Source: Myxococcales bacterium (GTDB lineage: Bacteria > Myxococcota_A > Bradymonadia > UBA7976 > UBA1532). From it: 64,000 nt of DNA. The DNA is taken from assembly GCA_020633435.1 (NCBI GenBank), contig JACKDP010000001.1, forward strand, positions 744,001-808,000, read 5' to 3'. Below are positions 1-7,536 of this stretch, piece by piece. A program made the translations under genes and the position numbers. Every line of letters starts with the position of its first letter. Positions within the stretch are counted from its first letter, which is position 1. The notes under the pieces are model-generated. The model saw nothing but the letters and a program-made list of their open reading frames with translations. It searched no databases and was not told where the DNA came from.

Positions 1-3000
1 CGACGCCGCCCGACCCTGGGGATCGCCCGCCTCGCCGCCCGCCGCCAGGGAGGCCTCCAGGCCTTGCCGCGCCGCTCGGAGGTCCCCGCCCATGAAGTCG
101 ATCATGGCGAGCAGGTGCAGGGCCGCTGCCTGACCGCCGCGATCCCCGAGAGCCTCATAGCCCACCGCCGCTGCGGCCTGGAGTCGCCGGGCTGCAGCGA
201 GATCGCCCTCGCCCAGGGCGATCTCCGCCAGCGTGTGGGTCGCGGTGGCGAGGCCCTGCCGGTCTTCGACGGCCTGGAAGAGATCCTGCGCCTCCCGCAA
301 GAGCGGCGTCGCGGCAGCGAGGTCGCCCCGCGCGTGCTCCACGCGGGCGAGGACGGTCAGGGCCGCCGCCCGGCCGCGCGCGGCCCCCAGCTCGTCGAAG
401 ATCCGCGCAGCCTGCCGGGCCAGCACCCGGGCGCGGCGCAGATCGCCCGCGGCCAGCTCGACGCCAGCGAGCTGCTGGAGCGTGCTGGCGCGGCCCGCTG
501 GGTGCCCATCCCAGCCGCGCTCCGCGTCGGCCAGCAGGCGGCGGGCCGTGGGCAAGTCGCCCCGGCCGTCCGCGATGACGGCGAGCTGCTGCAAGACACC
601 CGCGCGGCCCCACGGGTCCCCCGCTTCTTCGCACACGCGCAGGGCCTGGGCGAGCAGGTCGTCGGCCTCGGCGGCGCGGCCTTCGCGGGCCGCGAGGCGT
701 GCCAGGAGCTGCAGCGAGGCCCCCCGGCCGGATCGGTCACCCGCCGCCGCGCGCAGGGCCATCGCTTCATCCTCCAGGGCCCGCGCCCGGTCGAGGTTGC
801 CCTGCCCTTCCTCGATGAGAGCCAGCACATGCACCGACGCCGCGCGGCCGCGGGGGTCGCCCAGCCCCTCGTCCAGCGCGAGGGCCTCCGCGACCAGCCG
901 ATGCGCCTCCGCGGGCCTGCCCTGGGTGAGCTCGATCTCGGCCAGCAGGTGCAGCGAAGCGCTCCGCCCGCGCACATCGCCCACCGCATCCTGAAGGCGC
1001 AGGGCGTCGCCGGCCAGCCTGCGCGCCGCGCCATGGTCCCCTCGATCGCGCTCCAGCTGGGCCCGCTGGTGGAGGATGGCGGCCTTCCCCTGGGGATCGC
1101 CCAGCGCCTCGTGGACCTCGAGGGCGGCGTCCAGGTGGTCGGCCGCGTCGGACAGGTCTCCATGGGCCGCCTCGATGCGCGCCAGGAACGAGAGGGACGC
1201 CGCGTGACCCTTCGGGTCGCCCAGGGCCTCGAAGCCTTCGATGGCCGCGTGAATGTGGCGCGAGGCCTCCATGGGCTCGCCGCCATCCCACGCGACCCGC
1301 GCGAGCAGCGCGAGCGACGCGGCCGTGCCCTGGACGTCGCCGACCGCCTCCTTGAGAGCGAGCGACTCCGTCAGCAGGCGGCGCGCTGCGGGCAGATCCC
1401 CCTGGGACTCCTCGATCATCGCCAGGAGATGCAGCGAGGCCGCCCGACCCTGCCGATCACCCAGCTCTGCGTCGAACGCCAGGGACTTGGCCAGGAGGCG
1501 CCGGGCCTCCGATGGGGACCCCTGGGCGACCTCGATCTGGGCCAGGAGGTGGAGAGACGCGCTCTGGCCGCGGCGGTCGGCGACGGCCTCCCGAAGGGCC
1601 AGGGCTTCCGCGAGGAGCCCCCGTGCCCTCAGCAGATCGCCTTGCCGATACTCGATCTGGGCGAGGTGGTGGAGCGACGCCGCGCGAGCTTGCCGGTCGC
1701 CCTGCCGGGTCTGCAGGGCCAGGGCTTCGCCGATCAGGGCTCGCCCCTCGCCTGGCCTCCCGAGGCTGGTCGCGTGGACGGCGTCGCGAAAGAGGCGATG
1801 CGCCCTGGCCCTGGTCGACTCCGGCGCCAGCCCCAGACGCGCCTGCCACCGCCCATAGGCGCCCCACCGCCCCGTACCCTGGAGAGCGTAGCCCAGGGCC
1901 CCGACCGCCTGGGCCACCACCGCCCGCGTCGGCGGATCTCCTTCCTCCCAGGCACGCTCGAAGACGCCGAGCACGTGGTCGAGGCGCCGCGACATCGTGG
2001 GGTGGTCGGCGTGGTGTGCCTGGACGTAGGCGCGGGCGCTCCGTACGAGCGCGGCCAGGCCGCGGTCGATCTCTTCCTGCGACAGCAGCAGGTGCTCGCG
2101 GGCGTAGCGGGCGACCGTCGGGTGGAAGCCGAGCAGATCCCCGTCCCGGGCCAGCAGGCCCGCGGCGACGCAGGACGCCGCGCCGGCCTCGAACCACGCG
2201 GCGGCCATGGCTTCGGTCTTGCCCTCCAGGGCCGCCAGCAGCGCCACGCCCTCGGCGTCGGTCAGGGTGCCCGTCGGCAGGAGCGGCAGCAGCCAGAGCA
2301 CCGCCTGGCCGGCCCCATCGAGGCGGTCGTAGCTGTGCTGCAGCAGCCCACCTAGCGACTGCTCGATGGCCGCCTGCGCCAGCGCCACGGTCTCCGCCCC
2401 CGGGGCCTCGGCGGGCAGCGCGGCGCGGGCAGCGTCCAGCCCCTGGGTCGCCAGCAGGCCGACGGCCAGCTCCAGCATCTTCGGGTGGCCGGCCGTCGCA
2501 GCCGCCAGCCAGGCGGCCACCGTCGTCCCCGCCGCGACGCCGGGCGGGGGCTGGGCCAGGTCGAGGCCATGGGGCAACCCCAGGTGCACCACGCAGGCCT
2601 CCGCCGCGGCCTGGCCGAGGCCGCGCGCGAGGGGCAGGCGCGCCAGCCAGGGCGCGTCGGCGAGGGCGGCCGGGGCAGGCCGCAGGGTGAGCAGCGCCTT
2701 GCTGCCCGGCGGCAGCTCCTCGGCGAACCGTAGCAGCGCCCGCAGCTCGTCGTCGGCGAGATCCTCAAGGTTGTCAAAGAGATACAGCGTCGGCGCCGAG
2801 GCCGCGTGGGCCTGCAGATCGTCCGCCGGCCCCTGATCCGTCGGCGGTCGGCGCAGGCCCACGGCCGCCTGGGCCAGCAGCGCCGCCGCGGTGGGCGCCT
2901 CGAAGACCAGCCGCGCCGTGGCCTCGACCACGCCGCCGGGGAACCGCCACGCGTGCCGCTCGGCCACCTGCCGCGCCAGGCTGCTCTTGCCGATGCCGCC

Positions 3001-3795
3001 CATGCCCGTGACCGCCACCGCCCGCACGGCGTCGTCGGCGAGCCAGCGCCCGAGCGCGAGGGCCTCCTGGGCCCGGCCGAAGAACCGCGCCGGGCCCGCC
3101 ACGACGAACCGCTCGGGCCGGCCATCCGCCGCGCGCACCTCGGCGGACGCCCCCGGGGCCTCGAGCTGGAAGCTGCCGTCCCCCTCCAGGCCGACGGCCA
3201 GGCGGGCGTCGAGGCTGGTCATGGCCTCCCGGCCGGCGAAGAACGCGGCGTTGACCGTCTCGCCCAGGGCCAGCCGCCGGTAGAAGGCGCCCGCGAACGC
3301 CAGCGCCTCGCCATCGGGGACGGGGGTCTGGTGGCCGATGGCGACGTCGACGGCGCCCGCCTCGTGGACGGCGCGGGCGAAGCCGATGGTGTCCTTCGAC
3401 GCCGCGTGGCAGGCGTTGAGCACCAGCACCCGCACCCCGGCGCCTGCGAGCAGGGCGACGATGTCGTCGCGCGCGGCCCAGGCCTCGTCGCCGATCTCGT
3501 CCTCGAAGAGCAGCCGGTCGGGCTCGCCGTGCCCGGCGAAGTGCAGCACATGGGGCGGCACGCCCTCCTCGCGGCACCCCCGCAGCGCGCGCTCCAGACC
3601 CGCCAGGGTGGGCGGGTGCAGGCGCACCAGTGTCGCCGGCACCGCGCCGCCGCGCAGGGCGGCTTCCAGATCGGCCCACTCTCGCTGCAGGTCCAGGGGC
3701 CGCGCCTCGACGAATGGCTGGGCCGCGACGACGAGCACCCGCAGGCGGTGGCGGCCGTGCCGCGCGAAGAACTGTTCCGGGGTGAGGATGCCCAT
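1..3795 (-). CDS. CHAT protease / NB-ARC ATPase / TPR sensor protein (3' end outside window)
   Basis: Open frame of at least 1265 codons running off the window, starting at ATG 3795. Residues 1-200 are a CHAT (caspase-like) domain: the catalytic His is H89 in HFAGHGEP and the Cys is C129 in LNACHAAS. A STAND/NB-ARC NTPase follows, with Walker A GMGGIGKSS and Walker B LYLFDNLEDL. From about residue 640 to the window edge there are some 15 diverged TPR-like repeats of 40 residues (pattern GDxxxARRLLxExLxL...ASLHLLAxIE). By family knowledge such proteins sense a trigger through the repeats, oligomerise with NTP and release a protease. It lies 16 bp behind a paralogue on the same strand, so they are probably co-transcribed. 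The C-terminus is not visible. Confidence 0.9.
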   Translation of the reverse strand, partial: MGILTPEQFFARHGRHRLRVLVVAAQPFVEARPLDLQREWADLEAALRGGAVPATLVRLHPPTLAGLERALRGCREEGVPPHVLHFAGHGEPDRLLFEDEIGDEAWAARDDIVALLAGAGVRVLVLNACHAASKDTIGFARAVHEAGAVDVAIGHQTPVPDGEALAFAGAFYRRLALGETVNAAFFAGREAMTSLDARLAVGLEGDGSFQLEAPGASAEVRAADGRPERFVVAGPARFFGRAQEALALGRWLADDAVRAVAVTGMGGIGKSSLARQVAERHAWRFPGGVVEATARLVFEAPTAAALLAQAAVGLRRPPTDQGPADDLQAHAASAPTLYLFDNLEDLADDELRALLRFAEELPPGSKALLTLRPAPAALADAPWLARLPLARGLGQAAAEACVVHLGLPHGLDLAQPPPGVAAGTTVAAWLAAATAGHPKMLELAVGLLATQGLDAARAALPAEAPGAETVALAQAAIEQSLGGLLQHSYDRLDGAGQAVLWLLPLLPTGTLTDAEGVALLAALEGKTEAMAAAWFEAGAASCVAAGLLARDGDLLGFHPTVARYAREHLLLSQEEIDRGLAALVRSARAYVQAHHADHPTMSRRLDHVLGVFERAWEEGDPPTRAVVAQAVGALGYALQGTGRWGAYGRWQARLGLAPESTRARAHRLFRDAVHATSLGRPGEGRALIGEALALQTRQGDRQARAASLHHLAQIEYRQGDLLRARGLLAEALALREAVADRRGQSASLHLLAQIEVAQGSPSEARRLLAKSLAFDAELGDRQGRAASLHLLAMIEESQGDLPAARRLLTESLALKEAVGDVQGTAASLALLARVAWDGGEPMEASRHIHAAIEGFEALGDPKGHAASLSFLARIEAAHGDLSDAADHLDAALEVHEALGDPQGKAAILHQRAQLERDRGDHGAARRLAGDALRLQDAVGDVRGRSASLHLLAEIELTQGRPAEAHRLVAEALALDEGLGDPRGRAASVHVLALIEEGQGNLDRARALEDEAMALRAAAGDRSGRGASLQLLARLAAREGRAAEADDLLAQALRVCEEAGDPWGRAGVLQQLAVIADGRGDLPTARRLLADAERGWDGHPAGRASTLQQLAGVELAAGDLRRARVLARQAARIFDELGAARGRAAALTVLARVEHARGDLAAATPLLREAQDLFQAVEDRQGLATATHTLAEIALGEGDLAAARRLQAAAAVGYEALGDRGGQAAALHLLAMIDFMGGDLRAARQGLEASLAAGGEAGDPQGRAAS

Positions 3796-3811
3796 GGCCG
3801 CCCGCCCTCGC

Positions 3812-4813
3812 TCAGCCGCCCAGCCGCCGGCGGATGGCGTCTATGTGCTCCAGCGCCCCCGGCAACTCGGCCCGGGCCTGGGCCTCGGCGTCGGCCAGCG
3901 TCTCCGCGGCCGCCTTCGCGTCGCCCGTCGCCGCCTGGACCTGGGCCAGCGTGAGCAGGGCCATCATGCGCACCGGGGCCTCCTCCAGGGCGGCCAGGGC
4001 CCAGGCGCGCTCGGCGCTGGCCCGGGCGCCGGCGGGGTCGCCGGCCATGAGGCGCGCGCCGGCCGCCTGGCTGAGGGCCGCCACCGCCGCCGCGACGTCG
4101 GTGGCTTCGGCCTCCAGGTCGGCGTCCGTCCGAGTGGCCAGGGCGCGCTGGGCCAGCCGCTGGGCCAGGCCCCGCAGCGCCTCGACCTCGTCGGCCAGGC
4201 CGCCCCGGCCGGCCTCGGCGATGGCGGCCTCCACCTCGGCGCGGGCGCGGGCGTGGTCGCCCAGCTCGGCGAGCGCCATTCCCTTCAAGCCGCGGAGCTG
4301 GACGGCCTCGGCACCCTGGGCCGTGGCGCGGCCCTGCTCGGCGAGGGCGAGGGCCTCGGCCGGTCGGCCCGCACGCAGGGCGGCCTGCACCGGCGCCAAC
4401 ACCCCGGCCGTCCGACTGGCCCGTGCGGCGGCCAGGCCCTGGGCATCGCCCAGCACCGCGAAGCGCTGCTTGGCCTCCGCGAACGCAGCGTCAGCCGCCG
4501 CGGCGTCGCCCTGGAGAGTCCGCGCCTGGCCGGCGATGAGGAAGCTGACGGCCTGGCCGAGCGGGTCCACATCCGGCCGCGCTGCCACGGCCGCGGCCTC
4601 GGCCTCGGCCGCCCGGCCGGCCTGCAGGGCGGCCATGGCGGCCGCCAGCCGGGCCTGCCCATTCGCGGTGGGCGACGCTGACGCGCCGCCCACGTCTTCC
4701 ATCTGCGCGGCGATGCGCTCGACCAGGGCCGCCTGGCCATCCCCCAGCTCGCGCAGCACGCGGGCGGCCTCGCGCACCTGGGCCAGCCCCGGTCCACGGA
4801 ACCACCTCGCCAC
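3812..4813 (-). CDS. C-terminal TPR part of the second CHAT/NB-ARC protein, displaced by a frameshift
   Basis: An Ala-rich, helical 333-residue frame starting at GTG 4813 and stopping just before the next CHAT gene. It holds repeats of TPR character (for example AEALALAEQGRATAQG and ARARAEVEAAIAEAG). Its first residues, GLAQVREAAR, repeat exactly the last sensible residues of the CHAT/NB-ARC gene upstream. Removing one 61-bp unit between the two copies joins both frames into a single 1172-residue protein from 7391 to 3812 (3519 nt, divisible by three). I therefore read it as the severed C-terminus of that protein rather than an independent gene. It could still be translated on its own from GTG 4813, but I see no good ribosome binding site there. 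Confidence 0.7.
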   Translation of the reverse strand: MARWFRGPGLAQVREAARVLRELGDGQAALVERIAAQMEDVGGASASPTANGQARLAAAMAALQAGRAAEAEAAAVAARPDVDPLGQAVSFLIAGQARTLQGDAAAADAAFAEAKQRFAVLGDAQGLAAARASRTAGVLAPVQAALRAGRPAEALALAEQGRATAQGAEAVQLRGLKGMALAELGDHARARAEVEAAIAEAGRGGLADEVEALRGLAQRLAQRALATRTDADLEAEATDVAAAVAALSQAAGARLMAGDPAGARASAERAWALAALEEAPVRMMALLTLAQVQAATGDAKAAAETLADAEAQARAELPGALEHIDAIRRRLGG

Positions 4814-7391
4814 CGACCATGCGGGCGGCCTCGCGCACCTGGGCCAGCCCCTCGGCCCGCTCTCCCTCCGCGAAGCGCAGCTGCCCGAGCATCACCAGCG
4901 ACGCCGCGCGACCTCGGTGGTCGCCCAGCTCCTCCTTGATGCGAATCGACTCCCCCAGCAGCCGACGCGCCTCGCCCGGGTTCCCCTGCGCTGACTCGAT
5001 GGTGGCGAGCACGTGCAGCGACGCACCACGACCCCGGTGGTCGCCCAGCTCCTCCTTGATGCGAATCGACTCCCCCAACAGCCGACGCGCCTCTCCCGGC
5101 TTCCCCTGCGCTGACTCGATGCGCGCAAGCTCGTGCAGCGACGCCGCTCGACCTTGGTGGTTGCCTAGCTCCTCAAAGAGGCGAATCGACTCTCCCAGCA
5201 GCCGACGCGCCTCTCCCGGCTTCCCCTGCTCAAACTCGATGCTCGCAAGCTCGTGCAGCGACGCCGCTCGACCTCGGTGGTCGCCCAGCTCTTCCTTCGT
5301 GCGAATCACCTCCCCCAACAGCCGACGCGCCTCGCCAGGCTGGCCCCGATTGAACGCGTGGAGGGCATCTCGATAAAGCCGACTGGAGCGCGCCGCGGGC
5401 GTCTCCTCGTCCGCCGCGAGGCGCGGACGCCAGGCCTCGTAGACCGCCCAGCGGCCGGCGGCCTGGAGGTAGTAGCCCAGCGCCCCGACGGCCTGGACGA
5501 CCGGCGCCCGCAGCGGGGTGTCACCCAGGCCCCACGCCTGCTCGAACAGGCCCAGCACATGGTCGATGCGGCGACTCATGGTCGGGTACTCGGCCCGGTG
5601 GGCGGCGACGTAGCGAACGGCGCGGTCCACCAGCGCCCCGAAGCCCCGCTTGGCAGCCTCGCCGGCCAGCGGCAGATGCTGGCGGACGTACTGGTCCACC
5701 GTCGGGTGGAACCGTAGCACGTCCCCCGCCCGCGCCAGCAGGCCCGCCTTCACGCAGGCCTCCGCCCCCGCCGCGAACCGCGCCGCCGCCTCGGCGGCCT
5801 CCACCTCCTCCACGGCCGCCAGCAGCGCCGCGCCCTCGGCGTCCGTCACGCTCCCCGTCGGCAGCAGCGGCAGCACCCGCGCCACCGCCTGGCCGGCCGC
5901 GTCCAGCCGGTCGAAGGTGTGCCGGAAGAGCTCCTCCAGCGCCTTCTGGATGGCCGCCTGGGCCAGCTCCACCGTCTCGGCCCCCGGCGCCTCCTCGGGC
6001 AGCGCCGCCCGGGCCGCGTCCAGCCCCCGCGTGGCCAGCAGACCCACCGCCAGCTCCAGCATCTTCGGGTGGCCGGCCGTCGCGGAGGCCAGCCAGGCGG
6101 CCACGGTCGCCCCACCAGCGACGCCGGGGGGCGGGCGGTCCAGGTCCTGGCCCTTCCCCCGGCCCAGGTGCAGCGCGTAGTCCACCGCCGCGGGGCCGCT
6201 CAGGCCCCGCACCAGCGGCAGGGCCCGCAGCCAGGCCCACCCACCCAGCGCCTCGGGCGCGGGCCGCAGCGTGAGCAGGACCTTGCTGCCCGGCGGCACC
6301 AGCTCCGCGAACCGCAGCAGGCGCTCCAGCTCCTCGCCCGCCAGATCTTCCAGGTTGTCGAACAGGAAGAGCGTCGGCGCTTCGCCGGCGTGGGCCAGCA
6401 GGTCCTGGACCAGCGCCGTCGCGCCCGCCGTCTGGGGCCGCCGCAGGCCCACCGCGGCCTGGCCGAGCAGCGCCGCAGCGGTCGGGGCCTCGAAGATCAG
6501 CCGCGCCGTAGCCTCCACCACGCCCCCCGGGAACCGCCACGCGTGCCGCTCCGCCACCTGCCGCGCCAGGCTGCTCTTGCCGATGCCCCCCATGCCCGTG
6601 ATGGCCACCGCGCGCACCTCGCCGTCGGCGATCCAGCCCCCGATCTCCACGGCCTCCCGGGCCCGCCCGAAGAAGCGCGCCGCCCCCGCCACCACGAACC
6701 GCTCGGGCCGGCCATCCGCCGTCCGCACCTCGGCCGACGTCCCCGCCGCCTCCAGCTTGAAGCGGCCCTCGCCCTCGATGCGAACGGCCGCGCGCGCCTC
6801 CGGGCTCGCCATGGCCTCGCGGCCGTCGACGAACCCGCTGAACACCGACTCGCCCACCGCCAGCCGCTGGTAGAACACCCGCGAGAAGGCCAGCGCGTCG
6901 GCGTCCCCCACCGGCACCTCATGGCCGATGGCCGCCTCCACCGCCTTCGCTTCGACCAGCTTCTGGGCGAAGCCGATGGTGCCCAGGGACGCCGAGTGGC
7001 AGGCGTTGAGCAGCAGCGCCCGCACCCCTGTGCCCTTCAGCACGCGCTCGACCTCGCCCCGGTCGACCCACGCCTCGCCGCCGAGCTCGTCCTCGAAGAG
7101 CAGCTTCCGCGGCTCCCCATGCCCCGCGAAGTGCAGCACATGGGGCGCAACCCCCGCCTGCTGGCACCGCCGCAGCGCCCGCTCCAGGCCGGCGAGGGTG
7201 GGCGGATTCAGCCGCGCCAGCGACACCGGCACCGCGCCATCGCGCAGCGCCCGCTCCAGGTCGGCCCACTCGCGCCGCAGGTCCAGCGGCCGCGCCTCGG
7301 CGAACGGCTGGGCCGCCACCACGAGCACCCGCAGCCGGTGCTGACCCTGCTGCGCAAAAAACCGATCAGGAGGGAGGATCGCGGTACCCAT
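4491..7391 (-). CDS. CHAT protease / NB-ARC ATPase / TPR protein, frameshifted near its C-terminus
   Basis: Paralogue of the CHAT gene at the window start. ATG 7391 is preceded by AGGTGA at 5-nt spacing; an in-frame ATG 15 nt upstream is less likely. The CHAT domain has H91 (HFAGHGEP) and C131 (LNACHSAS). The NB-ARC domain has Walker A GMGGIGKSS and Walker B LFLFDNLEDL. The TPR part is four almost identical 40-residue units (GxPGEARRLLGESI...GDHRGRAASLHELAxIE). After GLAQVREAAR the frame runs into about 100 residues of Arg/Gly-rich nonsense to the stop at 4491, while the natural continuation sits in another frame (3812-4813). It diverges from the nucleosidase gene at 7537, with 145 bp between them. 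Family role, by analogy: NTP-regulated protease in an anti-phage or self/non-self system. Confidence 0.85.
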   Translation of the reverse strand: MGTAILPPDRFFAQQGQHRLRVLVVAAQPFAEARPLDLRREWADLERALRDGAVPVSLARLNPPTLAGLERALRRCQQAGVAPHVLHFAGHGEPRKLLFEDELGGEAWVDRGEVERVLKGTGVRALLLNACHSASLGTIGFAQKLVEAKAVEAAIGHEVPVGDADALAFSRVFYQRLAVGESVFSGFVDGREAMASPEARAAVRIEGEGRFKLEAAGTSAEVRTADGRPERFVVAGAARFFGRAREAVEIGGWIADGEVRAVAITGMGGIGKSSLARQVAERHAWRFPGGVVEATARLIFEAPTAAALLGQAAVGLRRPQTAGATALVQDLLAHAGEAPTLFLFDNLEDLAGEELERLLRFAELVPPGSKVLLTLRPAPEALGGWAWLRALPLVRGLSGPAAVDYALHLGRGKGQDLDRPPPGVAGGATVAAWLASATAGHPKMLELAVGLLATRGLDAARAALPEEAPGAETVELAQAAIQKALEELFRHTFDRLDAAGQAVARVLPLLPTGSVTDAEGAALLAAVEEVEAAEAAARFAAGAEACVKAGLLARAGDVLRFHPTVDQYVRQHLPLAGEAAKRGFGALVDRAVRYVAAHRAEYPTMSRRIDHVLGLFEQAWGLGDTPLRAPVVQAVGALGYYLQAAGRWAVYEAWRPRLAADEETPAARSSRLYRDALHAFNRGQPGEARRLLGEVIRTKEELGDHRGRAASLHELASIEFEQGKPGEARRLLGESIRLFEELGNHQGRAASLHELARIESAQGKPGEARRLLGESIRIKEELGDHRGRGASLHVLATIESAQGNPGEARRLLGESIRIKEELGDHRGRAASLVMLGQLRFAEGERAEGLAQVREAARMVGGEVVPWTGAGPGARGRPRAARAGGWPGGPGRAHRRADGRRGRRVSVAHREWAGPAGGRHGRPAGRPGGRGRGRGRGSAAGCGPARPGRQLPHRRPGADSPGRRRGG
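4760..4851 (-). repeat. 31-bp direct repeat (offset 61 bp) that breaks the CHAT gene frame
   Basis: The same 31 bases occur at 4760-4790 and 4821-4851, with 30 unique bases between. The copies encode GLAQVREAAR in two different frames because the offset, 61, is not a multiple of three. Deleting one unit restores one continuous gene, so the duplication is the cause of the frameshift. It could be a reversible on/off change, a recent lesion or an assembly artefact. Confidence 0.85.
4898..5342 (-). repeat. Near-identical 120-bp tandem repeats encoding TPR units
   Basis: The block containing GCCCAGCTCCTCCTTGATGC (plus strand) recurs at 4923, 5043, 5163 and 5283, an exact 120-bp period, with only scattered differences between copies. 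Each copy encodes a 40-residue TPR-like unit. The diverged units of the paralogous gene share the 40-residue period but not this nucleotide identity, so this array was recently amplified or homogenised. Confidence 0.85.
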
Positions 7392-7422
7392 CGCGTCACC
7401 TGTCATGTCTGCCCACCACCGC

Positions 7423-7451
7423 AGCATCGCGGGCCCGCTGCCGATGGTCAA
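7423..7451 (-). promoter_or_regulatory. Possible sigma-70 promoter for the CHAT operon
   Basis: Reading the minus strand: TTGACC (7451-7446), 17-nt spacer, GATGCT (7428-7423). The -35 matches 5 of 6 and the -10 matches 3 of 6. It would start a transcript about 25 nt ahead of ATG 7391. I saw no equally good site for the divergent nucleosidase gene. Confidence 0.3.
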
Positions 7452-7536
7452 CCGGCCAGCGCCACTCCCGGCGACGGTAGCGCTCACCCCACAACGGTGC
7501 GATGCTCGCCGGCAGTGACCCGGGCAGGAGCACCCC

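Noticed and set aside
64..2355. Long plus-strand open frame of 763 codons
   Set aside because: Antisense to the TPR repeats of the CHAT gene; Arg/Gln/Gly-rich with no family resemblance. Stops are rare in all frames at this GC content.
4898..5342. CRISPR or intergenic satellite array
   Set aside because: The 120-bp units are coding (40 residues each) and have no unique spacers.
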